Shown here in pieces: positions 8,778 through 18,245 of a stretch of DNA of 64,000 nt (its first letter is position 1; every line of letters starts with the position of its first letter). The DNA comes from Roseomonas mucosa ATCC BAA-692 (GTDB taxonomy: Bacteria > Pseudomonadota > Alphaproteobacteria > Acetobacterales > Acetobacteraceae): assembly GCF_000622225.1 (NCBI RefSeq), contig NZ_JHWD01000013.1:1-64000 (forward strand). Direction: 5' to 3'. Under the pieces are notes generated by a model, which did not search any database, was not told the origin of the DNA, and saw only the letters and a program-made list of their open reading frames with translations. Both the position numbers and the translations under genes were made by a program.

Positions 8778-10400
8778 TCAGCCCGCCGCCACGGCGCCGG
8801 AGCTCGGCGACATTACGTCGCTCACCCCCACCGCCTCGCCATCCTCCCAGCGGATGATGTTCGGGCAGGCATAGTTCACCGGCAGGGTGGCGTGCTCCAC
8901 CAGCTCCAGCCCGCCCTGGGCCGCCAGCGCCTCCAGCACGGCGGCAGGCAGGCGCGGATCGGCGTTGGTGGCGTCGGGGCTGGAGACGTCGATGCGCGGC
9001 ATCGCCGCCGCCTCTTCCGGGCCCATGCCGAAATCCAGCGAACAGGCCAGCATCTGGTACACGCTGGCCAGGATGCGCCGCCCGCCCGAGGCCCCGACGG
9101 CGATCACCGGCCCGGCCTTGCCTGCCTCGGACACCGTCAGCGGCAGCATGTTGCACAACGGCCGCGCCCCGGGGCGGATCGCATTGGCCGAGCCCGGCGT
9201 CGGGTCGAACCACATCATGCCGTTGTTCATCAGCACGCCGGTCTTCGGCAGCACCATGCGGCTGCCCATCGAGGAGAGCAGCGTCGTGGTCAGCGACACC
9301 ATGTTCCCCTCCGCATCCGTCGCGGTCAGGTGCGTGGTGCAGGTCTCCGCCGGCTCCGGCGGCGGGTTCGCGGCGCCCAGGCTGGTCAGCCGCTCCGCAT
9401 AGGCATCGCGCATCGCCTGCGACAGGGCGGCGTACCAGGCCGCGTCCGGCGCGCTGCCTGGCCGGACCTCGGCCATCTGCCGCATCACCGCCGCCAGGGT
9501 CGGCGCCGCGGTCAGCCCGCCCGCCGACTGCACGCGGAAGCGCCCGCGCCAGTCCAGCACCGAAGCGGGCCGCAGCGTGGCGCGGCATTCCGCCAGGTCG
9601 GCGGCGGACACGAAGCTGCCGGCCTCCCGCAGGTCCGCCGCCAGGTCAGCCGCCACGCCGCCCTCGTAGAAGTCGCGCAGCCCGTGCCGCCGCAGCCGTT
9701 CCAGCGTTTCGGCGAGATTGCCCTGGCGGAAGAAGCCCGGATTGCCCTGGTAGGGCGGCGTCGGCGGCAGCCCGTCCGGCAGGTAGATCCGTGCGCTTTC
9801 CGGATAGAGCCGGATGATCCTCGCCGAGGCCGCCACCTTGATCAGCGTGAACCAGTCCTGCGGCAACCCGCGCCGGGCCAGCGCCACCGCCGGGCCGAGC
9901 AGCTCCGGCAGCGGCATCCCCGTGCCGAAGCGTTCGCGCAGCAGGTCGTACCCCGCCACCGAGGAGGGGATCAGCGCCGAGAGCGGCCCATGGATGTTGT
10001 GGTCGCCCTCCACCTCCGGCCAGGTGAAGAAGTCCTTCTTCAGCCGGCCGGTGAGCCTGTAGGCGGCGGGGTCCACCCCCTTCGGCGCCACCGGGCCGAA
10101 ATCCACCACCTCGGCATTCTCCGCCCCGGCGCGGTGCACGAGGCCGAAGCCGATGCCGCCCAGGCCGCTGTTCCAGGGCTCCACCACGGCCAGGGCAAAG
10201 GCCGCCGCCACCGCCGCATCGGCCGCGTTGCCGCCGGCCTCCAGCACCGCCACGCCCGCCTCGGCCGCCGCCTTGCTCTGCGACACCACCATGCCGCGCT
10301 TGCCGCGCGCGGAGGGCTTGGTCACCTCCCAGTTCTGGGTGCGGTGCGGCCTGGGCTGGTAGTCGGCAAGGCCCGGGGAGGGGTTCTGGGACATCGGCAT
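8778..10400 (-). CDS. ggt: Gamma-glutamyltransferase family protein
   Basis: Ntn-hydrolase of 540 residues that is expected to self-cleave before its catalytic threonine. The sequence [13 protein letters not shown] places the nucleophile at Thr355, dividing a large subunit of about 354 residues from a small one of about 186. Oxyanion and substrate motifs ([17 protein letters not shown] and ASGGRRI) are present. No signal peptide is seen, unlike classical periplasmic Ggt, so it is probably cytoplasmic, as in amide-hydrolase relatives such as oxamate amidohydrolase. AAGGAG lies four bases before ATG 10400; ATG 10394, ten bases away, is the alternative. Divergent from malate synthase. Donor substrate unknown. 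Confidence 0.87.
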   Translation of the reverse strand: MPMSQNPSPGLADYQPRPHRTQNWEVTKPSARGKRGMVVSQSKAAAEAGVAVLEAGGNAADAAVAAAFALAVVEPWNSGLGGIGFGLVHRAGAENAEVVDFGPVAPKGVDPAAYRLTGRLKKDFFTWPEVEGDHNIHGPLSALIPSSVAGYDLLRERFGTGMPLPELLGPAVALARRGLPQDWFTLIKVAASARIIRLYPESARIYLPDGLPPTPPYQGNPGFFRQGNLAETLERLRRHGLRDFYEGGVAADLAADLREAGSFVSAADLAECRATLRPASVLDWRGRFRVQSAGGLTAAPTLAAVMRQMAEVRPGSAPDAAWYAALSQAMRDAYAERLTSLGAANPPPEPAETCTTHLTATDAEGNMVSLTTTLLSSMGSRMVLPKTGVLMNNGMMWFDPTPGSANAIRPGARPLCNMLPLTVSEAGKAGPVIAVGASGGRRILASVYQMLACSLDFGMGPEEAAAMPRIDVSSPDATNADPRLPAAVLEALAAQGGLELVEHATLPVNYACPNIIRWEDGEAVGVSDVMSPSSGAVAAG

Positions 10401-10590
10401 GGCGCTCCTTCGGCGCGGCAGCCTCCGCCCGCCCGCAGGGTGCCGCAACCCCTCCCGGCCCGCGAAATGTCGCAGATTTGGCCCGCCCCGGGCGGCGCGC
10501 CGCCCGGCAAGGCATCCCTGCCCCTTTGCCCGCCATCCCGAAGGCGGCTATCTCCGAAGCCAGGATCACATATCTCCGGAGGAACAGGTC

Positions 10591-12741
10591 ATGGCGGCGA
10601 GCAGCGCCCTGCGGGTGGCCCCCGAACTGGAAGCCTTCCTGGTCAAGGAAGCCCTGCCTGGCACCGGCGTCGCGCCGGATGCCTTCTTTGCCGGGATGGA
10701 ATCCCTGCTGCGCGACCTCGCCCCCCGCAACGCCGCGCTGCTGGCGAAGCGCGACGAGATCCAGGCCAAGGTCGATGCCTGGCACCGCGCGCATCCGGCG
10801 AAGCCGATCGACGCGGCGGCCTATGAGGGTTTCCTGCGCGGGATCGGCTACCTCCTCGACCCGCCGGGCGAGGTACAGGTCTCCACGGCGAATGTGGACC
10901 CGGAGATCGCCACCATCGCCGGGCCGCAGCTCGTGGTGCCGGTGAACAACGCCCGCTACGCGCTCAACGCCGCCAATGCGCGCTGGGGCAGCCTCTACGA
11001 TGCGCTCTACGGCACCGATGCCATTCCGCAGGAAGGGCCGAAGCAGAAGGGCTACGACCCCGCCCGCGGCGCCCAGGTGATCGCCCGCGCCCGCGCCGCG
11101 CTGGACGAGGCCGCGCCGCTGGCCCAGGGCAGCCATGCCGAGGCCAGGGGTTATGCGGTGAAGGATGGCGGGCTGGCCGTCACGCTGAAGGACGGCACGG
11201 CCACGGCACTGCGCGATCCCGCGCAGTTCGTGGGCTATTCCGGCGATGCCGCCTCGCCCGGCGCCGTGCTGCTGCGCCGGAACGGGCTGCATCTGGAGAT
11301 CGTCTTCGACCGCACCAGCCCGATCGGCAGGGACGATGCCGCCGGCATCTCCGACCTGATCCTGGAATCCGCGGTCAGCACCATCCAGGACTGCGAGGAT
11401 TCCGTGGCCGCCGTCGATGCCGCCGACAAGGTGGTGGTGTACCGGAACTGGCTCGGCCTGATGAAGGGCGACCTCGCCGAGAGCTTCGAGAAGGGCGGCA
11501 AGACCGTCACCCGCAGGCTGAACCCGGACCGGAGCTGGACCGCGCCGGATGGCGGCACGCTGACCCTGCCGGGGCGCTCGCTGATGCTGGTGCGCAATGT
11601 CGGCCATCACATGCTGACGGACGCCGTGACGCTGGACGGCCAGCCGGTGCCCGAGACCATGCTCGATGCGTTGATCACCGGTGCCATCGCCCTGCATGAC
11701 ATCGGCCCGGACGGGCGCCGCATGAACAGCCGCGCCGGCTCGGTCTATATCGTGAAGCCCAAGCTGCACGGGCCGGAGGAGGTCGCCTTCGCCGTCGAGA
11801 TGTTCGGCCGGGTCGAGGACATCCTCGGCATGGCGCGCAACACCCTCAAGATCGGGATCATGGACGAGGAGCGGCGAACCACCGCCAACCTGAAGGCCTG
11901 CATCGCCGCGGCGAAGGAGCGGGTGGTCTTCATCAACACCGGCTTCCTCGACCGTACGGGCGACGAGATCCACACCTCCATGGAGGCCGGCGCCGTCGTC
12001 CGCAAGGCGGATATGAAGGCCCAGCCCTGGATCAAGGCCTATGAGGACTGGAACGTGGACACCGGCCTCGCCTGCGGCCTCGCGGGCCGGGCGCAGATCG
12101 GCAAGGGCATGTGGGCCGCACCCGATGCCATGGCGGAGATGCTGACGCAGAAGATCGGCCACCCGAAGGCCGGCGCCAACACCGCCTGGGTACCCTCCCC
12201 CACCGCCGCCACGCTGCATGCCCTGCACTACCATCAGGTGAACGTGATGGAGCGGCAGAAGGAGATCGCCGCCGGCGGGCCGCGCGCGAAGCTGTCGGAC
12301 ATCCTGACCGTGCCGCTGGCCAGGGACACCAACTGGGCGCCCGCCGACGTGCAGGCGGAGCTGGACAACAACGCCCAGGGCATCCTCGGCTATGTCGTGC
12401 GCTGGGTGGACCAGGGCGTCGGCTGCTCCAAGGTGCCGGACATCCACGATGTCGCGCTGATGGAGGACCGCGCCACGCTGCGCATCTCCGCCCAGCACAT
12501 CGCCAACTGGCTGCGTCACGGCGTCACCACGAAGGAACAGGTGACGGAGACGCTGCGCCGCATGGCGGGCGTGGTGGACCAGCAGAATGCCGGCGACGCG
12601 GCCTATACGCCGATGGCCCCCGGCTTCGACGGTCCCGCCTTCAAGGCCGCGTGCGACCTCGTCTTCGAGGGCACGACCCAGCCCAACGGCTATACGGAGT
12701 TCATCCTGACCCGCCGCCGCCGCGAGGCGAAGGCGGGCTGA
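10591..12741 (+). CDS. glcB: Malate synthase G
   Basis: Condenses glyoxylate with acetyl-CoA to malate in the cytosol (glyoxylate/glycolate use). The protein has 716 residues, near the 720 usual for isoform G. Family blocks are visible: [56 protein letters not shown] and [13 protein letters not shown]-like [17 protein letters not shown]. The start at 10591 is fixed by GGAGGA seven bases upstream (10578-10583). No isocitrate lyase or glycolate oxidase gene is in the window, so it probably serves glycolate/glyoxylate salvage or pairs with a distant aceA. It is divergent from the Ggt gene across 190 bases, with no recognised regulator site. Confidence 0.95.
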   Translation: MAASSALRVAPELEAFLVKEALPGTGVAPDAFFAGMESLLRDLAPRNAALLAKRDEIQAKVDAWHRAHPAKPIDAAAYEGFLRGIGYLLDPPGEVQVSTANVDPEIATIAGPQLVVPVNNARYALNAANARWGSLYDALYGTDAIPQEGPKQKGYDPARGAQVIARARAALDEAAPLAQGSHAEARGYAVKDGGLAVTLKDGTATALRDPAQFVGYSGDAASPGAVLLRRNGLHLEIVFDRTSPIGRDDAAGISDLILESAVSTIQDCEDSVAAVDAADKVVVYRNWLGLMKGDLAESFEKGGKTVTRRLNPDRSWTAPDGGTLTLPGRSLMLVRNVGHHMLTDAVTLDGQPVPETMLDALITGAIALHDIGPDGRRMNSRAGSVYIVKPKLHGPEEVAFAVEMFGRVEDILGMARNTLKIGIMDEERRTTANLKACIAAAKERVVFINTGFLDRTGDEIHTSMEAGAVVRKADMKAQPWIKAYEDWNVDTGLACGLAGRAQIGKGMWAAPDAMAEMLTQKIGHPKAGANTAWVPSPTAATLHALHYHQVNVMERQKEIAAGGPRAKLSDILTVPLARDTNWAPADVQAELDNNAQGILGYVVRWVDQGVGCSKVPDIHDVALMEDRATLRISAQHIANWLRHGVTTKEQVTETLRRMAGVVDQQNAGDAAYTPMAPGFDGPAFKAACDLVFEGTTQPNGYTEFILTRRRREAKAG

Positions 12742-12857
12742 TGTCCGCGCCGCGCACCGCCGGGCCCCGCCGCCTGGCGGCGCCGGAATCCGGCCGGCGC
12801 CCACCCCCCCGGGTTGGCGTGGACCGGACCGGCTTCCAGCGAAGGGAACGCCGCGCC

Positions 12858-13016
12858 ATGGGCCTGATCGTCCGGCTGATCCTCTATCTCGGCGGCAGCC
12901 TGGCCTCCGTCTTCGTGGCGGCCGGGGCGGAGAACTATTCCGTCGTGCAGGCGATGTTCGGCATCCTGGCCTTCGCCTGCATCGTCCTGGCGATCGCCCT
13001 GTTCGTCCGGCGCTGA
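12858..13016 (+). CDS. Small two-helix membrane protein
   Basis: A 52-residue protein made almost entirely of two hydrophobic segments (LIVRLILYLGGSLASVFV and VQAMFGILAFACIVLAIALF) joined by a short polar turn, ending in RR. GAAGGGA lies about ten bases before the ATG. The positive C-terminus and hydrophobicity make a genuine inner-membrane protein likely, but I recognise no family. It lies 116 bases after malate synthase on the same strand and may share its transcript. Confidence 0.5.
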   Translation: MGLIVRLILYLGGSLASVFVAAGAENYSVVQAMFGILAFACIVLAIALFVRR

Positions 13017-13034
13017 TCCGTCGGCGCCGGCGCC

Positions 13035-14063
13035 TCAGCCCTGTTGCAGCAGCCGGGTCACGTCCGCGCCCGCGCCGGTCCTGATCCGCTGCTCGATGCG
13101 CTTCGCCTCCAGGTCCACCGTCACCACCTCGTCCGAGGCGAGGGAGACGAAGGCCACCGCCTTGCCTGGATGCAGCGAGGCCGCGCTCGGCTTCGCGCCC
13201 AGCGGCAGGCGCCAGATCTCGCGCAGGTCGGGCCGCAGCAGGCTGATGCTCTCACGCTCCAGATCCGCGAGCAGCAGCCGTCCGTCCGGCAGCGCATAGA
13301 GGCGCAGCGGATCGCCGCCGACATCCCGCTGGTCCCTGAGCTTCATGCTCTCGGCATCCAGCACGCTCACCGTCCCGCTCCGCCGGTTGCCGACATAGAA
13401 GGCCTTGCCGTCCGGGCTCAGGCAGTTGCCTTCCGGCATCCGGCCCGTCTTCACGACCACCGGCTTCGCGACCCGGTCATAGGGCCGCACCAGGCTGGCC
13501 GTGCCGGATTCCAGGCCTGTGACATAGGCGCGTTCGCCATTCCGGCTGAAGGCGAAGAGATGCGTCTTCCGCCCGCCCGTGGCGGCCTGCCGGTCGGGCC
13601 GCACCGCCCTGGCGGGGTCCTCCAGGATCAGCAGCGTGTCACGCCCCTCGCTGAGCACGCCGAGCCGCCCCTGCCCGTCCATTCCAATGCCGTGCAGCCG
13701 GTTGAAGGGCGCACAGTCGATGGTGCGGACCACGCGGCGGTCGCCGAGATCGACCATGACCACGGAATGACCACCCTCGCCCGGCTTGTCGGAGCTGGGC
13801 AGGCCGTAATGGCCGACATAGGCGAAGCGCCCCGGCGCATCGACGACGAATTCATGCGGATAGGGCGGCAAGGCGACCTCGCCGACCCGCGTGCCGTCCG
13901 CCGCGTCGAAGAAGGCAAGCTTGCCGGCGTTCTTCTCCATCACCAGCAGCAGCGAGGCGGGGCCGTTGCCGCCGCCATTGCCGCCCTGCGCCCGCGCTGC
14001 CGCCCGGGGCAGGCCCGCCGCCACCGAGGCCATGCCGGCGAGCATTCCGCGTCTTTCGATCAT
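13035..14063 (-). CDS. Exported YncE-like beta-propeller protein
   Basis: Protein of 342 residues with an N-terminal export signal (MIERRGMLAGMASVAAGLPRA), the RR arrangement hinting at Tat. The rest consists of repeated blades with propeller hallmarks such as HSVVMVDLGDRRVVRTI, LSPDGKAFYVGNRRSGTVSV and HPGKAVAFVSLASDEVVTV, typical of YVTN/YncE-like seven-bladed proteins in the periplasm. GGGAGA is nine bases before ATG 14063; upstream in-frame codons are not expected to be coding. Its role is unknown; relatives bind DNA, cofactors or metals, or act as quinoprotein-like scaffolds. It is convergent with the small membrane protein gene. Confidence 0.75.
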   Translation of the reverse strand: MIERRGMLAGMASVAAGLPRAAARAQGGNGGGNGPASLLLVMEKNAGKLAFFDAADGTRVGEVALPPYPHEFVVDAPGRFAYVGHYGLPSSDKPGEGGHSVVMVDLGDRRVVRTIDCAPFNRLHGIGMDGQGRLGVLSEGRDTLLILEDPARAVRPDRQAATGGRKTHLFAFSRNGERAYVTGLESGTASLVRPYDRVAKPVVVKTGRMPEGNCLSPDGKAFYVGNRRSGTVSVLDAESMKLRDQRDVGGDPLRLYALPDGRLLLADLERESISLLRPDLREIWRLPLGAKPSAASLHPGKAVAFVSLASDEVVTVDLEAKRIEQRIRTGAGADVTRLLQQG

Positions 14064-14257
14064 CCGATGTGTCTCCCGGCCCCTGCACGCATGGATGGCA
14101 TCCGCTGCGACCATGACGCTCGCCGGGAGAAGGGGTTGCCCCGGTAACACTCCGATTCTTGGCTCAACCCCCGGTCTCATGCTGCGTTGCAGCGATGGTG
14201 GCGGGGGCCGGGAACCTTTTGCCCCGGCCATCGGACAACGGAGAAGAACAGAACCGC

Positions 14258-15160
14258 ATGATCGTTCCGAAGGACGTTCAGCTGCACCGCATGATGGCCC
14301 GGCTGGGGTGGCCCCTGGTGATCTTCCTGATCTGGGACGTCCTGATCGTGGTCTCCTATGTGACACTCCACCACGATTTCAGCGTCTATCTGCCGGTGCT
14401 GCCCCTGCCCCTGCTCGGCTCCGCGCTGGTGCTCTTCCTGGGCTTCCGCAACAACAGCGCCTATGCCCGCTGGTGGGAGGCGCGGACCCTCTGGGGCGCC
14501 ATGGTCAATGCCTCCCGCTCCTATGGGCGCGAGGTCCTGTCCTTCCTGCCCGACACGCCGGAGGCGGTGCCGCTGAAGCGCCGGCTGGTGCAGCGGCAGG
14601 TCGCCTATGTGCACGCCCTGCGCTGCCAGCTCCGCAAGCAGGAATGCTGGGACGAGCTCGCCCGGCACATGGAGCCGGAGGAGGTCGCCCATCTCCACCG
14701 CTTCAACAACGTGCCCAACGCCATCCTCACGGGTTCCGCGCGGCTGCTCGGCGATGCGCTGGAACGCGGCTGGCTGGACAATATCCGCCAGTCCCGCATC
14801 GAGGCGACGATGGTGGACATGGCCAATGCCCAGGGCGGCATGGAGCGCATCAAGAACACGCCCCTGCCCCGGCAGTACACCTTCTACCCCCGCTTCTTCG
14901 TCCACCTGTTCTGCGTTCTGCTGCCGCTTGGCCTGGTGGAGAGCCTGGGCCTCTACACCCCACTCGCCTCCACGGTGGTGGGCCTGATGCTGCTGGTGAT
15001 GGAGCAGATCGGCGACGACATCCAGGACCCCTTCGAGAACACGCCGAACGACGTGCCGCTGAACGCCATCTGCCGGACCATCGAGATCGACCTGCTGCAA
15101 GCGATCGGCGAGCTGGACGTGCCGAAACCTTTGCAGCCCGTGGGCGATGTTCTGTGGTGA
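14258..15160 (+). CDS. Bestrophin family anion channel
   Basis: Membrane protein of 300 residues of the bestrophin/UPF0187 (YneE) family, whose bacterial members form pentameric chloride or cation channels. Helical segments lie at about 15-35, 45-65, 210-230 and 235-255. The strongly conserved motifs GFRNNSAYARWWEAR and IGDDIQDPFENTPNDVPL are both present. The start MIVPKD has a purine-rich GGAGAAGAA stretch upstream; a longer TTG start 33 codons upstream is less likely. It stands alone, and about 100 bases downstream lies a promoter-like sequence and the candidate small RNA. Confidence 0.87.
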   Translation: MIVPKDVQLHRMMARLGWPLVIFLIWDVLIVVSYVTLHHDFSVYLPVLPLPLLGSALVLFLGFRNNSAYARWWEARTLWGAMVNASRSYGREVLSFLPDTPEAVPLKRRLVQRQVAYVHALRCQLRKQECWDELARHMEPEEVAHLHRFNNVPNAILTGSARLLGDALERGWLDNIRQSRIEATMVDMANAQGGMERIKNTPLPRQYTFYPRFFVHLFCVLLPLGLVESLGLYTPLASTVVGLMLLVMEQIGDDIQDPFENTPNDVPLNAICRTIEIDLLQAIGELDVPKPLQPVGDVLW

Positions 15161-15222
15161 GAAGACCCCGGCCGCCGCAACCCGGAAATGCATATCGGGC
15201 ACACCGGGATGCGAGTTTGCCC

Positions 15223-15251
15223 TTGCATGGACGGACCGGACTGTTCATATT
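15223..15251 (+). promoter_or_regulatory. Sigma70-type promoter for candidate small RNA
   Basis: TTGCAT at 15223-15228 and CATATT at 15246-15251 are separated by 17 bases. The predicted transcript start, about 15258, falls at the base of the first hairpin of the RNA. The match to TTGACA/TATAAT is good for such a GC-rich genome. Confidence 0.5.
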
Positions 15252-15257
15252 CTTGCT

Positions 15258-15344
15258 GTGCAGCATCACTGAGATGTGAGGCTGCATTTCTTGGACGTTT
15301 CCTCCCTAAACTTGGCGGCTCCTCGGAGCCGCCTTTCTTTTTTT
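15258..15344 (+). ncRNA. Candidate trans-acting small RNA, AbcR/alpha-r15-like
   Basis: About 87 bases with a full sRNA architecture between two genes. From 5' to 3' it has a stem-loop (15259-15286, TGCAGC.TCAC pairing with GTGA.GCTGCA), an unpaired stretch with TTTCCTCCCTAAAC (CCTCCC at 15301-15306, an anti-Shine-Dalgarno sequence), and a textbook terminator hairpin with a T-rich tail. A promoter sits at the right distance upstream, and no protein frame is plausible. The layout and the CCTCCC loop resemble the Hfq-dependent alphaproteobacterial AbcR (alpha-r15) RNAs, which block translation of transporter mRNAs. Family membership is from memory of that pattern, not a search. Confidence 0.6.
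15314..15344 (+). terminator. Strong intrinsic terminator of the small RNA
   Basis: Perfect nine-base stem GGCGGCTCC/GGAGCCGCC with a two-base loop (15314-15333), followed by TTTCTTTTTTT. It is the only classical hairpin-plus-T-tract terminator I see in the window. Confidence 0.9.
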
Positions 15345-15466
15345 CGGCTCTTTCCAACCGATCCCGCGCCTGCGCAACGACCCCGACGTGAGGCAGGAAA
15401 GGCGCTTCCGTCCCGCGACATTCCATTCCGGCAGCGAAGGGCAGGTCCGGCCGGGACCCGCCCCTT

Positions 15467-16483
15467 TCACCCCTGCAGCCAGGGCGGCGCCGGCAGGCCC
15501 TTGGAGGCCAGGAACTCCGGGTTGAACAGCTTGGACTGGTATCGCGCCCCGCCATCGCAGAGGATCGTTGCCACCGTGTGCCCCGGGCCCAGGTCGCGCG
15601 CCACCTGGATCGCCGCCGCCACGTTCAGCCCGGCGCTGCCGCCGACGCTCAGCCCTTCCTCCGCCAGCAGCGCATAGACCTCCGCCAGCATGGCCTCGTC
15701 TTGCACCTGCACGGCATCGTCGATCGGCGCGCCCTCCAGGTTGCCCGGCACCCGCGCCGCCTGTCCGATCCCTTCTGTAACGGAACTGCCCTCGGCCTGC
15801 AGGCGGCCGGTCTTCACCCAGGAATAGAGCGCGCTGCCCATCGGATCGGCCAGCACGATGCGGATCTCGGGGTTACGCGACTTCAGCGCCCTGGCCACGC
15901 CCGCCAGCGTGCCGCCCGTGCCGCAGGAGCAGGTGAAGGCATGGATGCGCCCGTCCAGCTCGTCCCAGATCTCCGCCCCGGTGGTGCGCTCATGCACATG
16001 CATGTTGGCGAGGTTGTCGAACTGATTCGCCCAGATGGTCGGCCCCTGGGCCGAAAGCTCCTCCGCCAGCCGGCGCGAGACATGCACGTAGTTGCCCGGA
16101 TCGGCATAGGGCACCGCCTTCACCAGCCGCACATCCGCGCCGATCATGCGCAGGAAGTCGATCTTCTCGCGGCTCTGCGTTTCCGGCACCACGATCACCG
16201 AGCGCCAGCCGCGTGCATTCGCCGCCAGCGCCAGGCCGATGCCGGTGTTGCCGGCCGTCCCCTCCACCACCGTGCCCGGCCGGTAGGGGGTGAGCAGCCC
16301 CCGGTCCACCGCATCGCCCAGGATGCCCAACGCCGCCCGGTCCTTCACGCTGCCGCCGGGGTTCATGAACTCCGCCTTGGCGAAGATGTCGCAGCCCGTC
16401 AGCTCCGAGGCACGCTTCAGCCGGATCATCGGAGTGCGGCCCACCGCACCCCAGAAGCCATCGGCGGGACCGGGCAGACTCAA
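15467..16483 (-). CDS. cysK: Cysteine synthase (PLP-dependent beta-replacing enzyme)
   Basis: Makes cysteine from O-acetylserine and sulfide in the cytosol. The 338-residue protein has the PLP lysine in NPGGSVKDRA (Lys47), the phosphate-contacting and substrate loop EGTAGNTGIG, and GGSAGLNVAAA near the C-terminus. The start is TTG 16483: AAGGAG lies seven bases before it and no ATG fits. That start sits four bases after the TGA of the peroxiredoxin gene, so the two are one operon. The fusion-free, cysK-like form is somewhat longer at the C-terminus than E. coli CysK, and cystathionine beta-synthase-like activity cannot be excluded. Confidence 0.88.
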   Translation of the reverse strand: MSLPGPADGFWGAVGRTPMIRLKRASELTGCDIFAKAEFMNPGGSVKDRAALGILGDAVDRGLLTPYRPGTVVEGTAGNTGIGLALAANARGWRSVIVVPETQSREKIDFLRMIGADVRLVKAVPYADPGNYVHVSRRLAEELSAQGPTIWANQFDNLANMHVHERTTGAEIWDELDGRIHAFTCSCGTGGTLAGVARALKSRNPEIRIVLADPMGSALYSWVKTGRLQAEGSSVTEGIGQAARVPGNLEGAPIDDAVQVQDEAMLAEVYALLAEEGLSVGGSAGLNVAAAIQVARDLGPGHTVATILCDGGARYQSKLFNPEFLASKGLPAPPWLQG

Positions 16484-16487
16484 GATA

Positions 16488-17120
16488 TCACTCCTTCGGC
16501 AGTTCGACCCAGCGGAGATAGGGTTTCTCCGTGGTGAAACCCTGGGGAAACTGCTGCTTCGCCTGTTCGTCGCTCAGCGAGGCGAGCACGATGGCGCGAT
16601 CGCCCGGCTGCCAGTTCACCGGCGTCGCCACCTTGTGCCGGTCCGTGGTCTGCAGGCTGTCGATCACCCGCAGCACCTCGTCGAAGTTCCGCCCGGCGCT
16701 GGGCGGATAGACCAGCATCAGACGGATCTTCCTGTTGGGGTCGATCACGAAGACCGTCCGCACCGTCACCGAGGGATCGGCCTCCGGATGGATCATGCCG
16801 TAGAGGTTGGCGACGGTCCGGTCCGGGTCGGAGATCATCGGGAAGTTCACCGCCACGCCCTGCGTCTCGGCGATGTCCGCATCCCAGCCGGCATGACGGT
16901 CGAGCGTGTCCACGCTCAGCCCGATCACCTTCACGCCGCGCTTCTCGAATTCCGGCTTCAGCCGCGCCGTCATGCCCAGTTCCGTGGTGCAGACGGGCGT
17001 GAAGTCCTTCGGGTGGCTGAACAGCACGCCCCAGGAACCGCCGAGCCAGTCATGGAAGCGGATACGCCCCTGCGTCGTCTCCGCCTCGAAATCGGGCGCG
17101 ACCTGGCCGAGTTGCAGCAT
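16488..17120 (-). CDS. Peroxiredoxin, 1-Cys (Prx6) type
   Basis: Thiol peroxidase of 210 residues that reduces hydrogen and alkyl peroxides. The peroxidatic Cys44 is in SHPKDFTPVCTTELG, and the conserved Arg is in the SVTVRTVFVIDP region. The long C-terminal domain (NWQPGD, PYLRWVELP) marks the Prx6 subgroup, and no second conserved cysteine is seen. It is the first gene of an operon with cysteine synthase, with four bases between stop and start, linking peroxide defence with thiol supply. A short AGGAGA precedes the start. Confidence 0.92.
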   Translation of the reverse strand: MLQLGQVAPDFEAETTQGRIRFHDWLGGSWGVLFSHPKDFTPVCTTELGMTARLKPEFEKRGVKVIGLSVDTLDRHAGWDADIAETQGVAVNFPMISDPDRTVANLYGMIHPEADPSVTVRTVFVIDPNRKIRLMLVYPPSAGRNFDEVLRVIDSLQTTDRHKVATPVNWQPGDRAIVLASLSDEQAKQQFPQGFTTEKPYLRWVELPKE

Positions 17121-17267
17121 GCGGGTCTCTCCTGCTGGAAGGGGGAGGCACTCTGTCCACGCGCCCCGACTTTCCGCAACCGCGAAAAGATCGTTTCCCG
17201 GAGGCGGGGCGGGGGAGAAAATCCATATGGACAGCGGAGCCGGTCAGGAACGAGCCTTCTCCGCATC

Positions 17268-17825
17268 ATGGCCGAATCGCGCGAGATCCCCTCCCCCGCC
17301 CTGCCTGCCCGGGAGCCTGCCCCGGAGGAGCGCGCCGCCAGGCTCGCTGCCGAGCTTGACGCCGCCTTCAAGGCCCGTGGCCGCCTCTACTGGGACCTGC
17401 TCGCCACGCTGCGGGAGGCCCATGGGGAGGCGGAGGCCGAGCGTCTGCTGTCGCTCGCCATCGAGCGGCGGGGCGCGGCGGCGGGCGCGGCCCTTTTCGC
17501 CGGGCTCGGCGATCCCACGCCCCAGGCCGTGGCGGAAACCTTCCTGACCCGCGCCAGCCCGGACTGGGGCCGGCTCTTTCCCCACCGGCTTCGCGAGGCC
17601 GCGGACGGCACGCTGATCGTGCAGGTGGAGCGCTGCCCGCTGAAGGAGGCCTGGGAGGAGGACGGGCGGACGCCGGAGGAGATCGCCCTGCTCTGCCGCA
17701 TCGCCGGCCGGGCCGATCACGGCGTCTTCGGCGCCAGCGGCATCGGCTTCGCGGCGCGGACATGGAAGCCGGGCGACCGGGGCTGCTGCGAGCTGCGCCT
17801 TTCGCCCCGCCCGGACGGGGCATGA
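17268..17825 (+). CDS. Putative ATC-hydrolase-like domain protein (PF14196-like)
   Basis: Soluble protein of 185 residues. The C-terminal half has RCPLKEAW, LCRIAGRADHG, TWKPGDRGCCELRL; this spacing of Cys, Asp and His resembles the L-2-amino-thiazoline-4-carboxylate hydrolase family, in which conserved Cys and Asp residues are thought catalytic. The N-terminal half is a charged, probably helical region. No signal peptide. The ribosome site is weak (AGGAA 17 bases upstream), so the start is uncertain. It is divergent from the peroxiredoxin-cysteine synthase operon, and a role in sulfur amino-acid metabolism would fit, but the family assignment is from pattern only. Confidence 0.55.
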   Translation: MAESREIPSPALPAREPAPEERAARLAAELDAAFKARGRLYWDLLATLREAHGEAEAERLLSLAIERRGAAAGAALFAGLGDPTPQAVAETFLTRASPDWGRLFPHRLREAADGTLIVQVERCPLKEAWEEDGRTPEEIALLCRIAGRADHGVFGASGIGFAARTWKPGDRGCCELRLSPRPDGA

Positions 17826-18125
17826 TCAGCGCTTGCGCACGAACTCCGTGCGCAGCACCAGGCCCTTGATCGTGTCGTGGCGGCAGTCGATCTCCGCCGG
17901 ATCGTTAGTCAGGCGTATCGAGCGGATGACCGTGCCCTGCTTCAGGGTCTGGTTCGCCCCCTTCACCTTCAGGTCCTTGATCAGCGTGACGGAATCCCCG
18001 TCGGCGAGAAGTTTTCCCGAAGCGTCGCGCACCTCCTGCCGAGCCTGCGCCGCCTTCATCTCGCTGGCCGGGCGCCACTCCCCGGTGGCCTCGTCATACA
18101 CGTAGTCCTCGTCCTCGCCGGACAT
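17826..18125 (-). CDS. PhnA-like (alkylphosphonate utilisation PhnA) C-terminal domain protein
   Basis: Protein of 99 residues. Its last 70 residues match the PhnA barrel-like domain (DASGKLLADGDSVTLIKDLKVKG, then LKQGTVIRSIRL and EFVRKR). The zinc-ribbon found at the N-terminus of longer PhnA proteins is missing; instead there is an acidic stretch DEDYVYDEATGEW. GAGGG precedes ATG 18125; two upstream ATGs have no ribosome site. Despite the name, PhnA is not part of the phosphonate C-P lyase and its role is unclear. Convergent with the preceding gene, one base apart. Confidence 0.8.
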   Translation of the reverse strand: MSGEDEDYVYDEATGEWRPASEMKAAQARQEVRDASGKLLADGDSVTLIKDLKVKGANQTLKQGTVIRSIRLTNDPAEIDCRHDTIKGLVLRTEFVRKR

Positions 18126-18245
18126 TGCCACCCTCATCACGGAAACGGGAGGTTTCTTCCCGCCCCGGCCGCAGCACCGCAAGCGCGAAACCGGCATGCC
18201 GGGGTGGCGCGCCGGTTCCTCCTCCTCTCGGGAAGCCCCGGCTGT

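Noticed and set aside
9646-12804. A 1052-codon open frame on the minus strand across ggt and malate synthase
   Set aside because: It is a GC-rich antisense shadow: it overlaps two genes with clear catalytic motifs and has no recognisable domain of its own.
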